Shown piece by piece: positions 38,735 to 47,901 of a stretch of 64,000 nt of DNA. The position numbers and the translations under genes are program-made. The notes under the pieces are model-generated. The model saw only the letters and a list, made by a program, of their open reading frames with translations, had not been told where the DNA came from and did not search any database. Source of the DNA: CAWAYH01 sp963786195 (GTDB taxonomy: Bacteria; Acidobacteriota; Vicinamibacteria; Vicinamibacterales; 2-12-FULL-66-21); contig CAWAYH010000006.1 of assembly GCA_963786195.1 (NCBI GenBank), positions 1,054,001 through 1,118,000 of the forward strand. The letters run 5' to 3'. Position 1 is the first letter of the stretch. Every line of letters begins with the position of its first letter.

Positions 38735-39289
38735 ATGATCACACTCATCCTCGTAGCGATTGCCGTCCTCGCGGCGTTCGCCATCATCGGGATCTACAAC
38801 GGGCTGGTCAAGCTGAAGGTCCAGTCGGCCAATGCCTGGGCCGACATCGACGTCCAGCTCAAACGCCGCCACGATCTCATCCCGAACGTGGTCGAGACCG
38901 TGAAAGGCTACGCGAGTCACGAGCGGCAGACGCTCGAAGCGGTCGTCAACGCCAGGAATCGCGCCGTGTCCGTCCAGGGCAGCGGACCTGCCGAGCGCGG
39001 CCAGGCTGAAGGCGCGCTCTCGAGCGCGCTGCGCGGGCTGTTCGCGCTCGCCGAGTCCTATCCCCAGCTGCGCGCGACCGAGAACTTCGCACAGCTGCAG
39101 AACACGCTCGGGCAGATCGAGGACGCCATCCAGAACGCCCGCCGCTACTACAACGCCGTCGTGCGCGACCTCAACACGAAGGTCCAGCAGTTCCCGTCCA
39201 ACATCATCGCGGGCATGTTCGGGTTCACCACCCGTGAGTTCTTCGAGATTCCCGACGCAGAGAAGGCGGCCCCGCAGGTGAAGTTCTGA
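38735..39289 (+). CDS. lemA: LemA-family membrane protein
   Basis: 184 residues, intact. A single N-terminal membrane helix (LILVAIAVLAAFAIIGIYNG) then the LemA landmarks LVKLKVQSANAWADIDVQLK, RRHDLIPNVVETVKGYASHE, FALAESYPQLRATENFAQLQ and AGMFGFTTREFFE. LemA proteins span the inner membrane with a helical bundle outside and are often paired with DUF2207 or a TPM-domain protein. The TGATG overlap with the next gene couples the two. Confidence 0.93.
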   Translation: MITLILVAIAVLAAFAIIGIYNGLVKLKVQSANAWADIDVQLKRRHDLIPNVVETVKGYASHERQTLEAVVNARNRAVSVQGSGPAERGQAEGALSSALRGLFALAESYPQLRATENFAQLQNTLGQIEDAIQNARRYYNAVVRDLNTKVQQFPSNIIAGMFGFTTREFFEIPDAEKAAPQVKF

Positions 39290-40992
39290 TGAGAGCGGCG
39301 CTCGGGCTGGCAGTCCTGCTCGCCGTCGCCTCTCCCGCGTCCGCCCAGCGGACGCTCGCCATCCAGAGCTTCGACGCGACGATCGTGGTCTCCGCCGACG
39401 GGTCCGTCGCCGTCGAAGAAACGATCGTGCCCAGGTTCACGGGATCGTGGAACGGCATCTACCGAGCGATCCCCGTCGAGTACCGAACGCCGCAGGGGCT
39501 CAACTACACGCTTCGCCTCGACGTCGAGTCGGCGACGGACGAGGAAGGACGAGCGCTGAAGCTCGAGAGCAGCAAGGAGCGTCACTATCGCAAGCTCAAG
39601 ATCTGGGTTCCCGGAGCGCAGGACGCCACGCGGACCGTCAAGCTGCGCTACCGCGTCGCGAATGCCCTGCGCTTCTTCGAGGAGCACGACGAGCTGTACT
39701 GGAACGTGACCGGCGACGAGTGGGACGTGCCGCTCGAGGCGGTGTCGGCCCGTGTCGAATTGCCGGCGGGAGTCTCAGGGGTGCGGGCGACCGCGTTCCG
39801 CGGCGCGTACGGCTCCACCGCGCAGGCGCCCGCGACCGTCGAGCCGGACGGCGCGCGCGCGGAACTGCCGCGGGGTCTGGGGTTTCGCGAAGGCCTCACG
39901 ATTGTCGTGGGGTGGAATCCCGGTCTCGTTCACCGGCCGACCGCGATCGAGCGCACGACCGATCTCCTCTACAGCAACGTGCCACTCGTGATCCCGCTCT
40001 TCGTGTTCCTGGGCATGTGGCGGCTGTGGCATGCGCGCGGGAGAGATCCAAAGGTCGCCTCGATCGCCACGAGATACGAACCGCCCGCGAACCTCACGCC
40101 GGCCGAGGTCGGCACGCTCGTCGACGGCAAACCCGACCTGCGCGACATCACCGCCTCCGTCGTGGACCTCGCCGTGCGCGGATACCTCCACATCACCGAG
40201 ACCAAGAACGAGTTCCTCTTCGGCCTCTTCTCGAACAAGGACTACACATTTACGATGCAGAAGCCGCGGCCTGAATGGGCCGCGCTCAAACCACACGAGC
40301 GCGATCTGCTGGGCGCGCTGTTCGACAGCAGCGATTCGGTCAGCCTGTCGACTCTGAAGAACAAGTTCTACAAGCACCTGCCGGGTCTGCAGAACGAGCT
40401 GTACGGGCTGCTGGTGCGGGACGGCTACTACACCGGCCGGCCCGATCGCGTCCGGGCGCTCTACATCATCGCCGGCGTCATCGTCGGCGGCGGCATTGCC
40501 GTCCTCGGCAGCACCTACATGATCTCGCTGGCGATGCAGCCCGCCGCGAGCATCATCGCAGGTGTCCTCTCGGGCTTGATCATCATCCTGTTCGGCCTGG
40601 TCATGCCGTCGCGCACCGTGCCCGGCACGCGGGAGCTGGAAAAGATCCTCGGGTTCCAGGAGTTTCTCTCACGCGTGGAAGCCGACCGCCTCGAGCGAAT
40701 CGTGAAGACACCGGAGATGTTCGAGAAATTCCTGCCGTATGCGATGGCGCTCGGCGTCGAGGACAACTGGGCGCAGGCGTTCGAAGGCATCTACCGCGAG
40801 CCGCCGCGCTGGTACACCGGCCCCGGCGCCGTTCAGACGTTCCGGCCGAGCACGTTCACGAGCGATCTCGGACGGATGTCCGCGCAGGCGGCGGCCGTGA
40901 TGGCGTCCGCGCCGCGCAGCAGCGGCGGATCGGGATTCAGCGGCGGCTCCAGCGGCGGCGGTTTCGGGGGCGGCGGCGGGGGCGGCTTCTAA
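39289..40992 (+). CDS. DUF2207 domain-containing membrane protein
   Basis: 567 residues, intact, ATG overlapping the LemA stop (TGATG). A signal peptide (LGLAVLLAVASPASA) precedes the DUF2207 beta-domain (SADGSVAVEETIVPRFTGSW NGIYRA, YRVANALRFFEEHDELYWNV). A central membrane helix (LVIPLFVFLGMWRLW), a winged-helix-like cytoplasmic segment (TVGTLVDGKPDLRDITA) and two more helices (IIAGVIVGGGIAVLGSTYMI) follow, ending in a Gly/Ser tail (GGSSGGGFGGGGGGGF). Function unknown beyond its conserved pairing with LemA. Confidence 0.9.
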   Translation: MRAALGLAVLLAVASPASAQRTLAIQSFDATIVVSADGSVAVEETIVPRFTGSWNGIYRAIPVEYRTPQGLNYTLRLDVESATDEEGRALKLESSKERHYRKLKIWVPGAQDATRTVKLRYRVANALRFFEEHDELYWNVTGDEWDVPLEAVSARVELPAGVSGVRATAFRGAYGSTAQAPATVEPDGARAELPRGLGFREGLTIVVGWNPGLVHRPTAIERTTDLLYSNVPLVIPLFVFLGMWRLWHARGRDPKVASIATRYEPPANLTPAEVGTLVDGKPDLRDITASVVDLAVRGYLHITETKNEFLFGLFSNKDYTFTMQKPRPEWAALKPHERDLLGALFDSSDSVSLSTLKNKFYKHLPGLQNELYGLLVRDGYYTGRPDRVRALYIIAGVIVGGGIAVLGSTYMISLAMQPAASIIAGVLSGLIIILFGLVMPSRTVPGTRELEKILGFQEFLSRVEADRLERIVKTPEMFEKFLPYAMALGVEDNWAQAFEGIYREPPRWYTGPGAVQTFRPSTFTSDLGRMSAQAAAVMASAPRSSGGSGFSGGSSGGGFGGGGGGGF

Positions 40993-41032
40993 CCGCGGAT
41001 CACACGGACCACACTGATCGGGATTGTGAGAT
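40993..41032. repeat. Interspersed repeat B, copy 2
   Basis: Opens directly at the stop codon of the DUF2207 gene with CCGCGGATCACACGGA and continues with a GATCGG..TTGTGAGA block, matching 2364-2404. Two copies in 64 kb suggest a dispersed family. Confidence 0.6.
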
Positions 41033-41156
41033 TGGTGCGAATGTTCTGTCAGTAGGATCCGCCGTTCACCGCTCGAATCCGCTGTTTCGTCGTCGCCCGC
41101 TGCCGCCCACCGACCTCCTGTTGCACCGTCAGCAACCGCTTCCTAGTCTGGACGGC

Positions 41157-41999
41157 ATGTACAAACAACTGAAGCGGACCATCGTCACTTTTCTCGTGAT
41201 CGTGTCCTCCGTGATGTGGCGCCTGGGCCTGTCGCTCTCCGGGCAGGCTGACGCGCACGACGCCGCGCGGCGCGCGGTCCCCCAGATACTGCGCGCCGAC
41301 TACGAGGGCGATCGCGCGGCACTGCGCAGGCTGCACGACGATCTCCACGTGCCGAAGGAGCCACCGCAGGTCACGTCCCGGGTGCTCTACTGGCGCGGCT
41401 TCGCGCTCTGGAGACGCGCGATGAACGGCTTCAACGATGGGGCGGACACACGCGAGCTCCAGCAGGACATGGAGCAGGCCGTTCGAGAGTTCGAGGATGC
41501 CCTCGTGCGCGATCCAGCATTCGTCGACGCGAGAGTCGGCATGATCGCGTGCCTGCAGGGCCTGACGTTTCTCAGCCGTGAGGATCAGGCGAAAGTCCAG
41601 GAGCTGGCCACCCGTTGGGTGCAGCCGTTGAAGGACAGCCTCGCGGCGGCGCCGGAGAATCCACGGCTCTTGTGGGTGTACGGCGGAAGTCAGTGGTACG
41701 CGATACCCGGCCTCTCGGAGTCGCAGATCGTCGAGCGGCAGAAAGCAGGCATGGCCACGTTCGCGCGCGGCCTGGAGTTCGCGCGCAAGCAGAAGGGCAC
41801 AATCAAGGACCCGCTCGAACCGTCGTGGGGCGAACCCGAACTGGTGATGAACCTCGCGTGGGCCAATCTGAACGCCAGGACGCCCGATGTCGCAGCGGCG
41901 GAGCGCTACGCGAAGGAAGCGCTCGAACTGGTGCCGTACTGGCACTACGTCCGTGACATCCTGATGCCGAAGATCCGCGCCGCGAAGGACAAGGGGTAG
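41157..41999 (+). CDS. TPR-like secreted or anchored protein
   Basis: 280 residues from ATG 41157 (MYKQLKRTIVTFLVIVSSVM; signal or anchor). The rest is helical: QEDMEQAVREFEDALVRDPA, FVDARVGMIACLQGLTF, PENPRLLWVYGGSQWYAIPG, and PDVAAAERYAKEALELVPYW, the last a TPR-like repeat. No catalytic motif; likely a scaffold or outer-membrane-assembly-type helical repeat protein. Intact. Confidence 0.75.
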   Translation: MYKQLKRTIVTFLVIVSSVMWRLGLSLSGQADAHDAARRAVPQILRADYEGDRAALRRLHDDLHVPKEPPQVTSRVLYWRGFALWRRAMNGFNDGADTRELQQDMEQAVREFEDALVRDPAFVDARVGMIACLQGLTFLSREDQAKVQELATRWVQPLKDSLAAAPENPRLLWVYGGSQWYAIPGLSESQIVERQKAGMATFARGLEFARKQKGTIKDPLEPSWGEPELVMNLAWANLNARTPDVAAAERYAKEALELVPYWHYVRDILMPKIRAAKDKG

Positions 42000-42045
42000 C
42001 GTTGCCAGCGGCGAAGCCGTCGGCGACGGCGGCCTCGTCTTCGCG

Positions 42046-42150
42046 ATGATGTGGGGATCGACGCTGGCGTTCCTCACGGTCTCGGGCTTCGTGATCGACC
42101 TGACGATGCGACGGCGGAACGCGAGCGGTCTGCAGCGTGTGTTCTGGTAG
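42046..42150 (+). pseudogene. C-terminal membrane fragment, possibly of a PepSY-associated protein
   Basis: The frame up to TAG 42148 reads GDGGLVFAMMWGSTLAFL TVSGFVIDLTMRRRNAS, a single membrane helix with a basic tail ending RVFW. It lies in the gap after the TPR-like gene and has no good start. The sequence resembles the C-terminal helix of PepSY-TM or similar small membrane proteins, so it may be a gene remnant. Weak evidence; the shortest start is ATG 42046. Confidence 0.33.
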
Positions 42151-42207
42151 TTGTGACAGACGCCTCGACTGAGCATGCTTCTTGCGTCTGCGGGCGCTGG
42201 AGCACAT

Positions 42208-42960
42208 ATGAGGCGACCACCCGCTTCCGCCACGAGACTCAGCCGTATGAGCGTGCCCGCGTGCGTACTGCTCCTGGCCCTGGTCCCTGGCTGGTCAGAC
42301 GGCCCGCTTGCCGACGGCCCCACGAATGGCACGGATGGCTTCAGCGTGCCGAACGATGTGCCTCTCAAGCGTTATCGGGCCTATCGGCGGATGCACGCGG
42401 TCAACGAGAAATTCAAGCACGAAGCGTGGCTCGAAGCCTGGACGGAAATGGATGACTCAGGATTCCGCTACGAGATCGTCAGCGAGAGCGGATCCGACTA
42501 CATCCGCGAAAAGGTGCTCCGCAACCTCCTCCAGCGCGAGCAGCAGCTCATCGCGCGCGGGCAGGCGGCTGCGGCCGAGCTGACGCCGGACAACTACCTC
42601 TTTGAGGAACCTTATTCCCAGGGTGACGTCGAGCGCTACATCCTGATCAAGCCCAAGCGCAAGGATGTGCTGCTCGTGAACGGCAGGATGGTGCTGAGCC
42701 CGGACGGCACGGAAGTGCTCCGGGTGGAAGGGGTCCTGTCGAAGAATCCCTCGTTCTGGATCAGCAGCGTCAACGTCACGAGGGATTTCGCCCGCGTCGA
42801 TGGCGTGCGCGTGCCGGTCGCCACGGAATCCATCGCGAAGCTGCGGATGGCGGGGACCGGCCGGATGACGGTCAGCTACGAGTACCACGCGATTAACGGG
42901 CGGCCCGTGAGCGCCTCGGCTCATCGCGTGCTTGCCGCGGCGCTCTCCCGGCAACAATAA
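42208..42960 (+). CDS. Conserved secreted protein of unknown function (LolA-like?)
   Basis: 250 residues from ATG 42208, which has GGAG five bases before it (42175 is an alternative upstream ATG). A signal peptide (SVPACVLLLALVPGWSDG) is followed by RAYRRMHAVNEKFKHEAWLE, EIVSESGSDYIREKVLRNLL, a beta-rich middle (ERYILIKPKRKDVLLVNGRM, EGVLSKNPSFWISSVNVTRD) and VPVATESIAKLRMAGTGRMT. It resembles outer-membrane lipoprotein-sorting (LolA-like) proteins loosely. Its stop is followed at once by the palindrome at 42963. Intact. Confidence 0.7.
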   Translation: MRRPPASATRLSRMSVPACVLLLALVPGWSDGPLADGPTNGTDGFSVPNDVPLKRYRAYRRMHAVNEKFKHEAWLEAWTEMDDSGFRYEIVSESGSDYIREKVLRNLLQREQQLIARGQAAAAELTPDNYLFEEPYSQGDVERYILIKPKRKDVLLVNGRMVLSPDGTEVLRVEGVLSKNPSFWISSVNVTRDFARVDGVRVPVATESIAKLRMAGTGRMTVSYEYHAINGRPVSASAHRVLAAALSRQQ

Positions 42961-42962
42961 AT

Positions 42963-43029
42963 GAGCGGTGCAGGTGCACGGTGCACCGTGCAGGGTGCGG
43001 TGCGGTGCACGGTGCACCGTGCACCGCTC
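42963..43029. terminator. Convergent-junction palindrome GAGCGGTGCA...
   Basis: Left arm 42963-42991 and right arm 43007-43029 form an imperfect inverted repeat (right arm lacks a 6-bp GGTGCA copy). Core GAGCGGTGCACGGTGCACCG is shared with 15768-15816. It sits between the convergent stops of 42208-42960 and 43037-45201 and may terminate both. Confidence 0.5.
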
Positions 43030-43036
43030 CCGATCG

Positions 43037-45201
43037 CTACCGCGCGTTCGCCAGCTCGTTGACCGCAGCGGACAGCATGCGGGCCTTCGGCTGATCGGCG
43101 GCCCGCGACGCATCCCTGTTCAACTCACTCGCGAGCTTCTTGAGCGCCTGCTGCTTCGGCTGGCCTGACAGCTTTTCAGCGTTCGCGAGCTGCGTCCTCG
43201 CCGCGCTGATCCGCTCGGCCGCCAGCCCGTTCGATCGCTCGAGCTGATCGAGGAACGCGCGCGCCTTGGCGAAGCTGGCCGGCCACACGATCCGGCGCTG
43301 CTCCTGCGCGTTCAGATAGTCCCACTGGACGGTCTTGGCCGCGTCGATCTCGTTCTGCGAGATCAGGCCGCTCGGGACCAGCTCGTAGATGTCGAGCCCG
43401 CGCGCGATCTCGGAGCTGACGATGAGGCCGTTGTACCAGTACACCGACCACGACCCGCCGCTGATCAGCCGCGTCGCGTCCACGGGACCGCGATCGAAGT
43501 AGGCGATCTCCGTCGGCTTCGACACGTCGGTCCAGTCGAAGACCGAGATGCCGCCCTGATACCAGCCCTGCACCATCACCTCGCGCCCGGGAATCGGGAT
43601 GAGCGATCCGTTGTGCGCGACGCAGTTCTCGAACGACGTCTGCGGCGCGGGCATCTTGTAGTAGCTCTTGAACTGCAGCTTGTTGTTCTCGATCGTGAAG
43701 AGCGCGTCGGCGCCCCATTCCAGCTTGTCGGTCTCGCGGCAGCGCGGCTGCGAGCCGCCGCCCCACTCGTCGGAGAAGAGGAGCTTGGTGCCGTCGTTGC
43801 TGAACGTCGCCGAATGCCAGAACGACATGTTGATGTCGGCCGCCTGGTCGATGCGCTTCGGCTTCGTCGACGTCGCTGATGTCGAGCAGCAGCCCGTAGC
43901 CGCCGCACGCGCCGCCGGCGTAGCCGATGTCGGGATAGACGGTGATGTCGTGGCACTGATTCGGTCCGGTATTGCCGCGTCCACCGCCGCCACCCCTGCC
44001 CTGCTGCGGTGCCGCAGCCGGGGCTCCGGCGCCGGCCGCACCGGCTCCCGCCGCGCCAGCACCCGCTGCTCCAGCACCCGCTGCTCCAGCACCCGCTGCT
44101 CCGGCTCCCGCTGCTCCGGCCGCGCCTGCGGCACCCGCCGCGCCTGCCGCTGCCGCGTCACCACCGGCGCCACCGCGGCCCGGCTCGACGCGTCGAGGCG
44201 GCGGCGCGAGGCCGTAGAAGATGCGCGGCGAGCTCACGATCGCCGCGGTCTGCGGCGCCGCCAGCGGCACCTTGATCACTTCGAGCCGGAAGCGGGCGCT
44301 TTCCGGATCGTCAATCGGCGCGTCCTTGCAGCCCGGCAGCTCCTCCGCCGAGCGAACGCCGGCCGAGCCCGACACATAGATGTAGACGTTCTCCTTGTCA
44401 CGCGGATCGGTGACCACCGTGTGCGTGTGCGACCCGCGGCAGGTCTGCACGTTGGTCACGTACTTCGGGCTGGCCATGTCCGCGATGTCGAAGATGCGGA
44501 TGCCGCGCAGCCGGTCCTTGCTCACCGGCTCGGGCACGCCCTGGATGCCGCAGTCGAGTGCGTCCGGCCTGGCCCTCGCCCGACACGAACAGCAGGTTCT
44601 TGTAGACCGAGACGTCGCTCTGCGACGCCGGGCAGACATACGTCAGCACGACAACGGGCTTCAGCGGGTTCGAGATGTCGTAGATCTGGAAGCCGTTGTA
44701 GTTGCCCTGAATCGTGTACTTCCCGGTGAACGCGAGATCCGAGTTGGTGACCCCGAGGAACTTCTCGGTCGGCGGGGTCGTCGAGATCATCTTGATGTTC
44801 CACGCGGCCTGCGCAGCGTCCCAGCGGCCGGGCTTCAGCCCGACGCGCGGATCCGGCGTCGGCGCGGTCGCCGACACGATCGGCGTGACCGGTGGCGGCA
44901 TCACGGCCGGCGGCGGCGGAGGCGGTGGCGGCGGCGGACCACCACGGCCACGCCCGCCTCGCCCCGTTGGCGCGTCAGCGGCAGGCGCGGCCGGCGCGCC
45001 TGACGGCGGCGTCGCAGCCGCGGGTGGCGGCGGCGCCTGTGCCTGGGCCGCCGGCGCGGCGGCTGGCGGCGGCGTGCTGGGCGGTGTCGAAACCGCGGCA
45101 GGTGGAGCCGCCGGCGCCGGCGTGGCCGGCGGAGTGGTCTTCGGCCCGCACCCGGCAACGACGAGCCCGACCGCGAGCGACGTGTAAACGAGCGATCTCA
45201 T
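43037..45201 (-). CDS. LVIVD-repeat lipoprotein with Gly/Ala/Pro linkers, two frameshifts
   Basis: About 720 residues. ATG 45201 gives a lipobox VVAGC (Cys18) and a long Pro/Ala/Gly-rich leader. The propeller has LVIVD-type repeats: NYNGFQIYDISNPLKPVVVL, GIRIFDIADMASPKYVTNVQ, GGISVFDWTDVSKPTEIAYF, GLDIYELVPSGLIS. A Gly-Ala-rich insert (GAAGAAGAGAAGAGAAGAG, near 44040-44160) interrupts one blade. Shifts near 44572 and 43865 are needed. The C-terminal about 80 residues are helical (KALKKLASELNRDASRAADQ). Paired with the DUF305 gene (36-bp gap), a combination I recall in related genomes. Its likely role is a surface propeller for a copper- or metal-linked system. Confidence 0.82.
44040..44110. 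repeat. 15-bp tandem repeat encoding Gly/Ala
   Basis: About four copies of a 15-bp unit (AGCACCCGCTGCTCC and a GGCTCCCGCTGCTCC variant) inside the LVIVD gene, translated as a Gly-Ala-Ala-Gly-type repeat. Slippage here could vary the linker length. Confidence 0.7.
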
Positions 45202-45237
45202 AGTTAGGACTCCGTTCACCTTGGAAAAAACGCGATC

Positions 45238-45897
45238 CTACTTCGAATTGGGCTTGACCGGCCCATCGAGCATCTTCCCCATGCGCTCGATCTCGGTCGT
45301 CTGATCCGCGTACATGTCCGACGCGAACTTGTAGACGTCGTCATCCTGCAGCGCGCCGTACGAGGCGAAGAGATCGTCCACCATCTTGATGGCGCCCTCG
45401 TGATGGCGAATCATGAACGTGAGGAACAACTTGTCCCACTCGGCGCTTCGAGCCTTGTCGAGCTGTGCCAGCTGCTCGGGCGTGAGCATGCCGGGCATCA
45501 GCATGTCGTGCTCGACGCCGTTCATCTTCATCCGATGATGCGTGGCGTTGGCGGCCGGCACGACCTCACCGCGGTCGCGCAGCCAGTTGCGCATGAACTC
45601 GATCTCGTCGCGCTGACCGATCACCATCCGCTCGCACAGGACGCGGACGTCGGGCCTGGCGCCATGCGATGTCGCCCAGCCGGCGATCAGGACCGCTTGA
45701 GCGTGGTGCGGGATCATCCCGGCCATGAAGTCGATGTCGGCCTGACTGTAGGGCTGCCGCACGAGATCGGGCCGCGCCTTCGGTTCCGGCGGCTGGCCGG
45801 GCTGCTGATCAGAGCTGGCGCGCATGCCGACGCTCGACATTCCGGTGACCAGGATGGCAAGACCCGCCGCCAGCAGTGTTTTTCGCGGGGTGTTCAT
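45238..45897 (-). CDS. DUF305 family periplasmic protein
   Basis: 219 residues. ATG 45897 has AGGGG eight bases upstream and a signal peptide (LLAAGLAILVTGMSSVGM). The domain carries both DUF305 His-pair motifs, FMAGMIPHHAQAVLIAGW and FMIRHHEGAIKMVDDLF, which fit a metal-binding four-helix bundle; MKMNGVEHDMLMPGMLT is Met/His-rich. DUF305 proteins accompany copper and other metal resistance genes. Operon with the LVIVD lipoprotein. Intact. Confidence 0.92.
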   Translation of the reverse strand: MNTPRKTLLAAGLAILVTGMSSVGMRASSDQQPGQPPEPKARPDLVRQPYSQADIDFMAGMIPHHAQAVLIAGWATSHGARPDVRVLCERMVIGQRDEIEFMRNWLRDRGEVVPAANATHHRMKMNGVEHDMLMPGMLTPEQLAQLDKARSAEWDKLFLTFMIRHHEGAIKMVDDLFASYGALQDDDVYKFASDMYADQTTEIERMGKMLDGPVKPNSK

Positions 45898-45984
45898 ATC
45901 GTCGCCCCTTGGGATGGGCGAAATAGTAGACCATTCGCACCGGCGAGGGGAAGCGGCGGTCCGGACCCGTCGGCCCGGCCCCAG

Positions 45985-46167
45985 AAGCTGTCTCATAAAC
46001 CTGCCGCTCGTTCCACGGTGCGAGCGAGCATGGCGAGCGAGCCACGCGACCGGAGCGCGCCGGCGCCCTTCGACTTCGCTCAGGGCGTGGTGAGCCTAGT
46101 CGAACCACGAAGCGGCGCGCGAGAGAGCGTGTAGTCTCATCCGGCGAAGCCCCTCGGATGAGACTAC
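45985..46167 (+). repeat. Interspersed repeat family A, copy 2 (with nested insertion)
   Basis: Starts AGAAGCTGTCTCATAAACC, then the core GAGCGAGCATGGCGAGCGAG and CCACGCGACCGGAGCGCGCC. Compared with copies 1 and 3 it contains about 45 extra bases (CCTTCGACTTCGCTCAGGGC ... AGCCTAGTCGAAC), itself an inverted repeat. It ends in a 12-bp stem (46131-46142 with 46156-46167), inside which lies the stop codon of the SufS-SufU gene. Confidence 0.8.
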
Positions 46168-47876
46168 GCGGTGGGCGGCCTGGCGGCGGCAGCCGACTGC
46201 AGGGCGTTCTGAAGAGCCTCCCAGGCGAGCATCACGCAGGCGAGACGCGACGGGTAGTCGCGAAATGTGGAGAAAACCTTCAAGCCGCCGACCTGATCGG
46301 GGAGCGTCGAGGCTGCGACGCCCTGCAGAACCATCGACAGGGAGTCGGCCAGCGTTTCCACGTAACGGATGTGGCGCCCCCTGACGCACTCGGTCATGAG
46401 CGACGCCGATGCCTTCCCGAGGGCACAGAGCGCACCATCGAAGCTGACGTCTGCGATGCGGTCGCCGTCGAGCCGCAGGAAGACGGTGACCCGATCGCCG
46501 CACGCGCGGTTCTCGCCCTCGCTTACCGCCGTGGGGTCCTTCATGACGTGGCAGCTCCGCGGCCGACGGTTGTGATCGAGGATCACGTCCTGATAGACAC
46601 TGGAGCCCTTTCCCGATCCGTCAAAGATCTCGCGGGCGCGGACGGACGCGTCGATCAGCCGATCGACGTCGTCTCTCGTGTTGTAGAGCGCGAACGATGC
46701 CCGCGCCGTCGCGGGAACGCCGAAGCGGTCCATGACAGGCTGCGCGCAGTGCTGTCCCGTGCGGATGGCAACGCCTTCGCGATCGAGGATGGTCCCGATG
46801 TCGTGCGCATGGATGCCGTCCAGGAGAAACGACAGCACGCCCGTCTTGTCTCGCGCGTGACCGAGAATTCGCAGGCCAGGGATCTCGAGCATGCGCGCGG
46901 TCGCATACGTGAGCAGATCGTCCTCGTGCGCGGCGACAGACGCCATGTCGAACTGAGACAGATAGTCCACTGCGGCCCCCGCCCCGACCGCTCCAGCAAT
47001 GTTCGGCGTCCCCGCCTCGAACTTGTACGGCACCGCGTTGTAGGTCGTCCTCTCGAATGTCACCGACGCGATCATGTCGCCGCCGCCCTGGTACGGCGGC
47101 ATCTCTTCGAGCCACGCACGCTTGCCGTACAGCGCGCCGGAGCCCGTTGGGCCGTACATCTTGTGCGACGAGAACGCGAAGAAGTCGCAGTCGAGCGCCT
47201 GTACGTCCATCGGCAGGTGCCCGACGGACTGCGCGCCGTCGACGAGCACCGGCACGCCGTATGCGTGAGCGCGATCGACGATGGCCCTGACGGGTACGAT
47301 GGTTCCCAGAGTGTTCGAGACGTGAATGATCGCGACCAGCCTCGTCTTCTCGGTCAGCAAGCGATCGAACTCGTCCAGCCGCAGCTCGCCGTCGTCGTCT
47401 ATCGGCACGACGCGCAGGCGGGCGCCGGTCTGCGCGCAGACGAGCTGCCACGGCACGATGTTCGAGTGATGCTCCATCCAGGACACCAGGATTTCGTCGC
47501 CAGGCCGAAGGCGCGGCCGGGCGAAGCTCTGGGCGACGAGGTTGATGGCGTCCGTGCATCCCTTCGTGAGGACGATTTCCGCGGCGTCGTGCGCGTGCAG
47601 AAAGCGCGCGATCTTCTCGCGGGCCCCTTCGTAGGCGGCAGTCGCGAGCTCTCCAAGCCGGTGCGTCGCGCGATGGATGTTGGCGTTCGAGTGCCGGTAG
47701 AACGCGTCCAGCGCCTCCAGGACCATCCCGGGTTTCTGAGTCGTGTTGGCGTTGTCGAGGTAGACCAGGGGTTTGTGGCGAACCAGCTCAGCCAGAATCG
47801 GAAAATCCGCGCGAGCGCGGAGCGGGTCGAACCGGGCAGCGCCGACCGCGGCCGTCTCGGGACTCGTGCGATGCAT
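46164..47876 (-). CDS. SufS-SufU fusion: cysteine desulfurase plus sulfur acceptor
   Basis: 570 residues, intact. Residues 1-415 are a SufS-type (group II) desulfurase: DNANTTQKP, ASHKMYGPTG-like SSHKMYGPTG with PLP Lys239, and RTGQHCAQPVM with catalytic Cys377. Residues 425-560 are a SufU domain: YQDVILDHNRRP, NRACGDRVTVFL (Cys459, Asp461), GALCALGKASASLM (Cys484) and SRLACVMLAWEAL (Cys547). The ligand spacing (2, 23 and 63 residues) closely matches free-standing SufU zinc ligands as I know them. The fusion would hand persulfide from SufS to SufU within one chain for Fe-S cluster assembly. No sufBCD are in view. ATG 47876. Confidence 0.93.
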   Translation of the reverse strand: MHRTSPETAAVGAARFDPLRARADFPILAELVRHKPLVYLDNANTTQKPGMVLEALDAFYRHSNANIHRATHRLGELATAAYEGAREKIARFLHAHDAAEIVLTKGCTDAINLVAQSFARPRLRPGDEILVSWMEHHSNIVPWQLVCAQTGARLRVVPIDDDGELRLDEFDRLLTEKTRLVAIIHVSNTLGTIVPVRAIVDRAHAYGVPVLVDGAQSVGHLPMDVQALDCDFFAFSSHKMYGPTGSGALYGKRAWLEEMPPYQGGGDMIASVTFERTTYNAVPYKFEAGTPNIAGAVGAGAAVDYLSQFDMASVAAHEDDLLTYATARMLEIPGLRILGHARDKTGVLSFLLDGIHAHDIGTILDREGVAIRTGQHCAQPVMDRFGVPATARASFALYNTRDDVDRLIDASVRAREIFDGSGKGSSVYQDVILDHNRRPRSCHVMKDPTAVSEGENRACGDRVTVFLRLDGDRIADVSFDGALCALGKASASLMTECVRGRHIRYVETLADSLSMVLQGVAASTLPDQVGGLKVFSTFRDYPSRLACVMLAWEALQNALQSAAAARPPTA

Positions 47877-47901
47877 GGCACCTCGATGGGAGAACTGTAG
47901 T

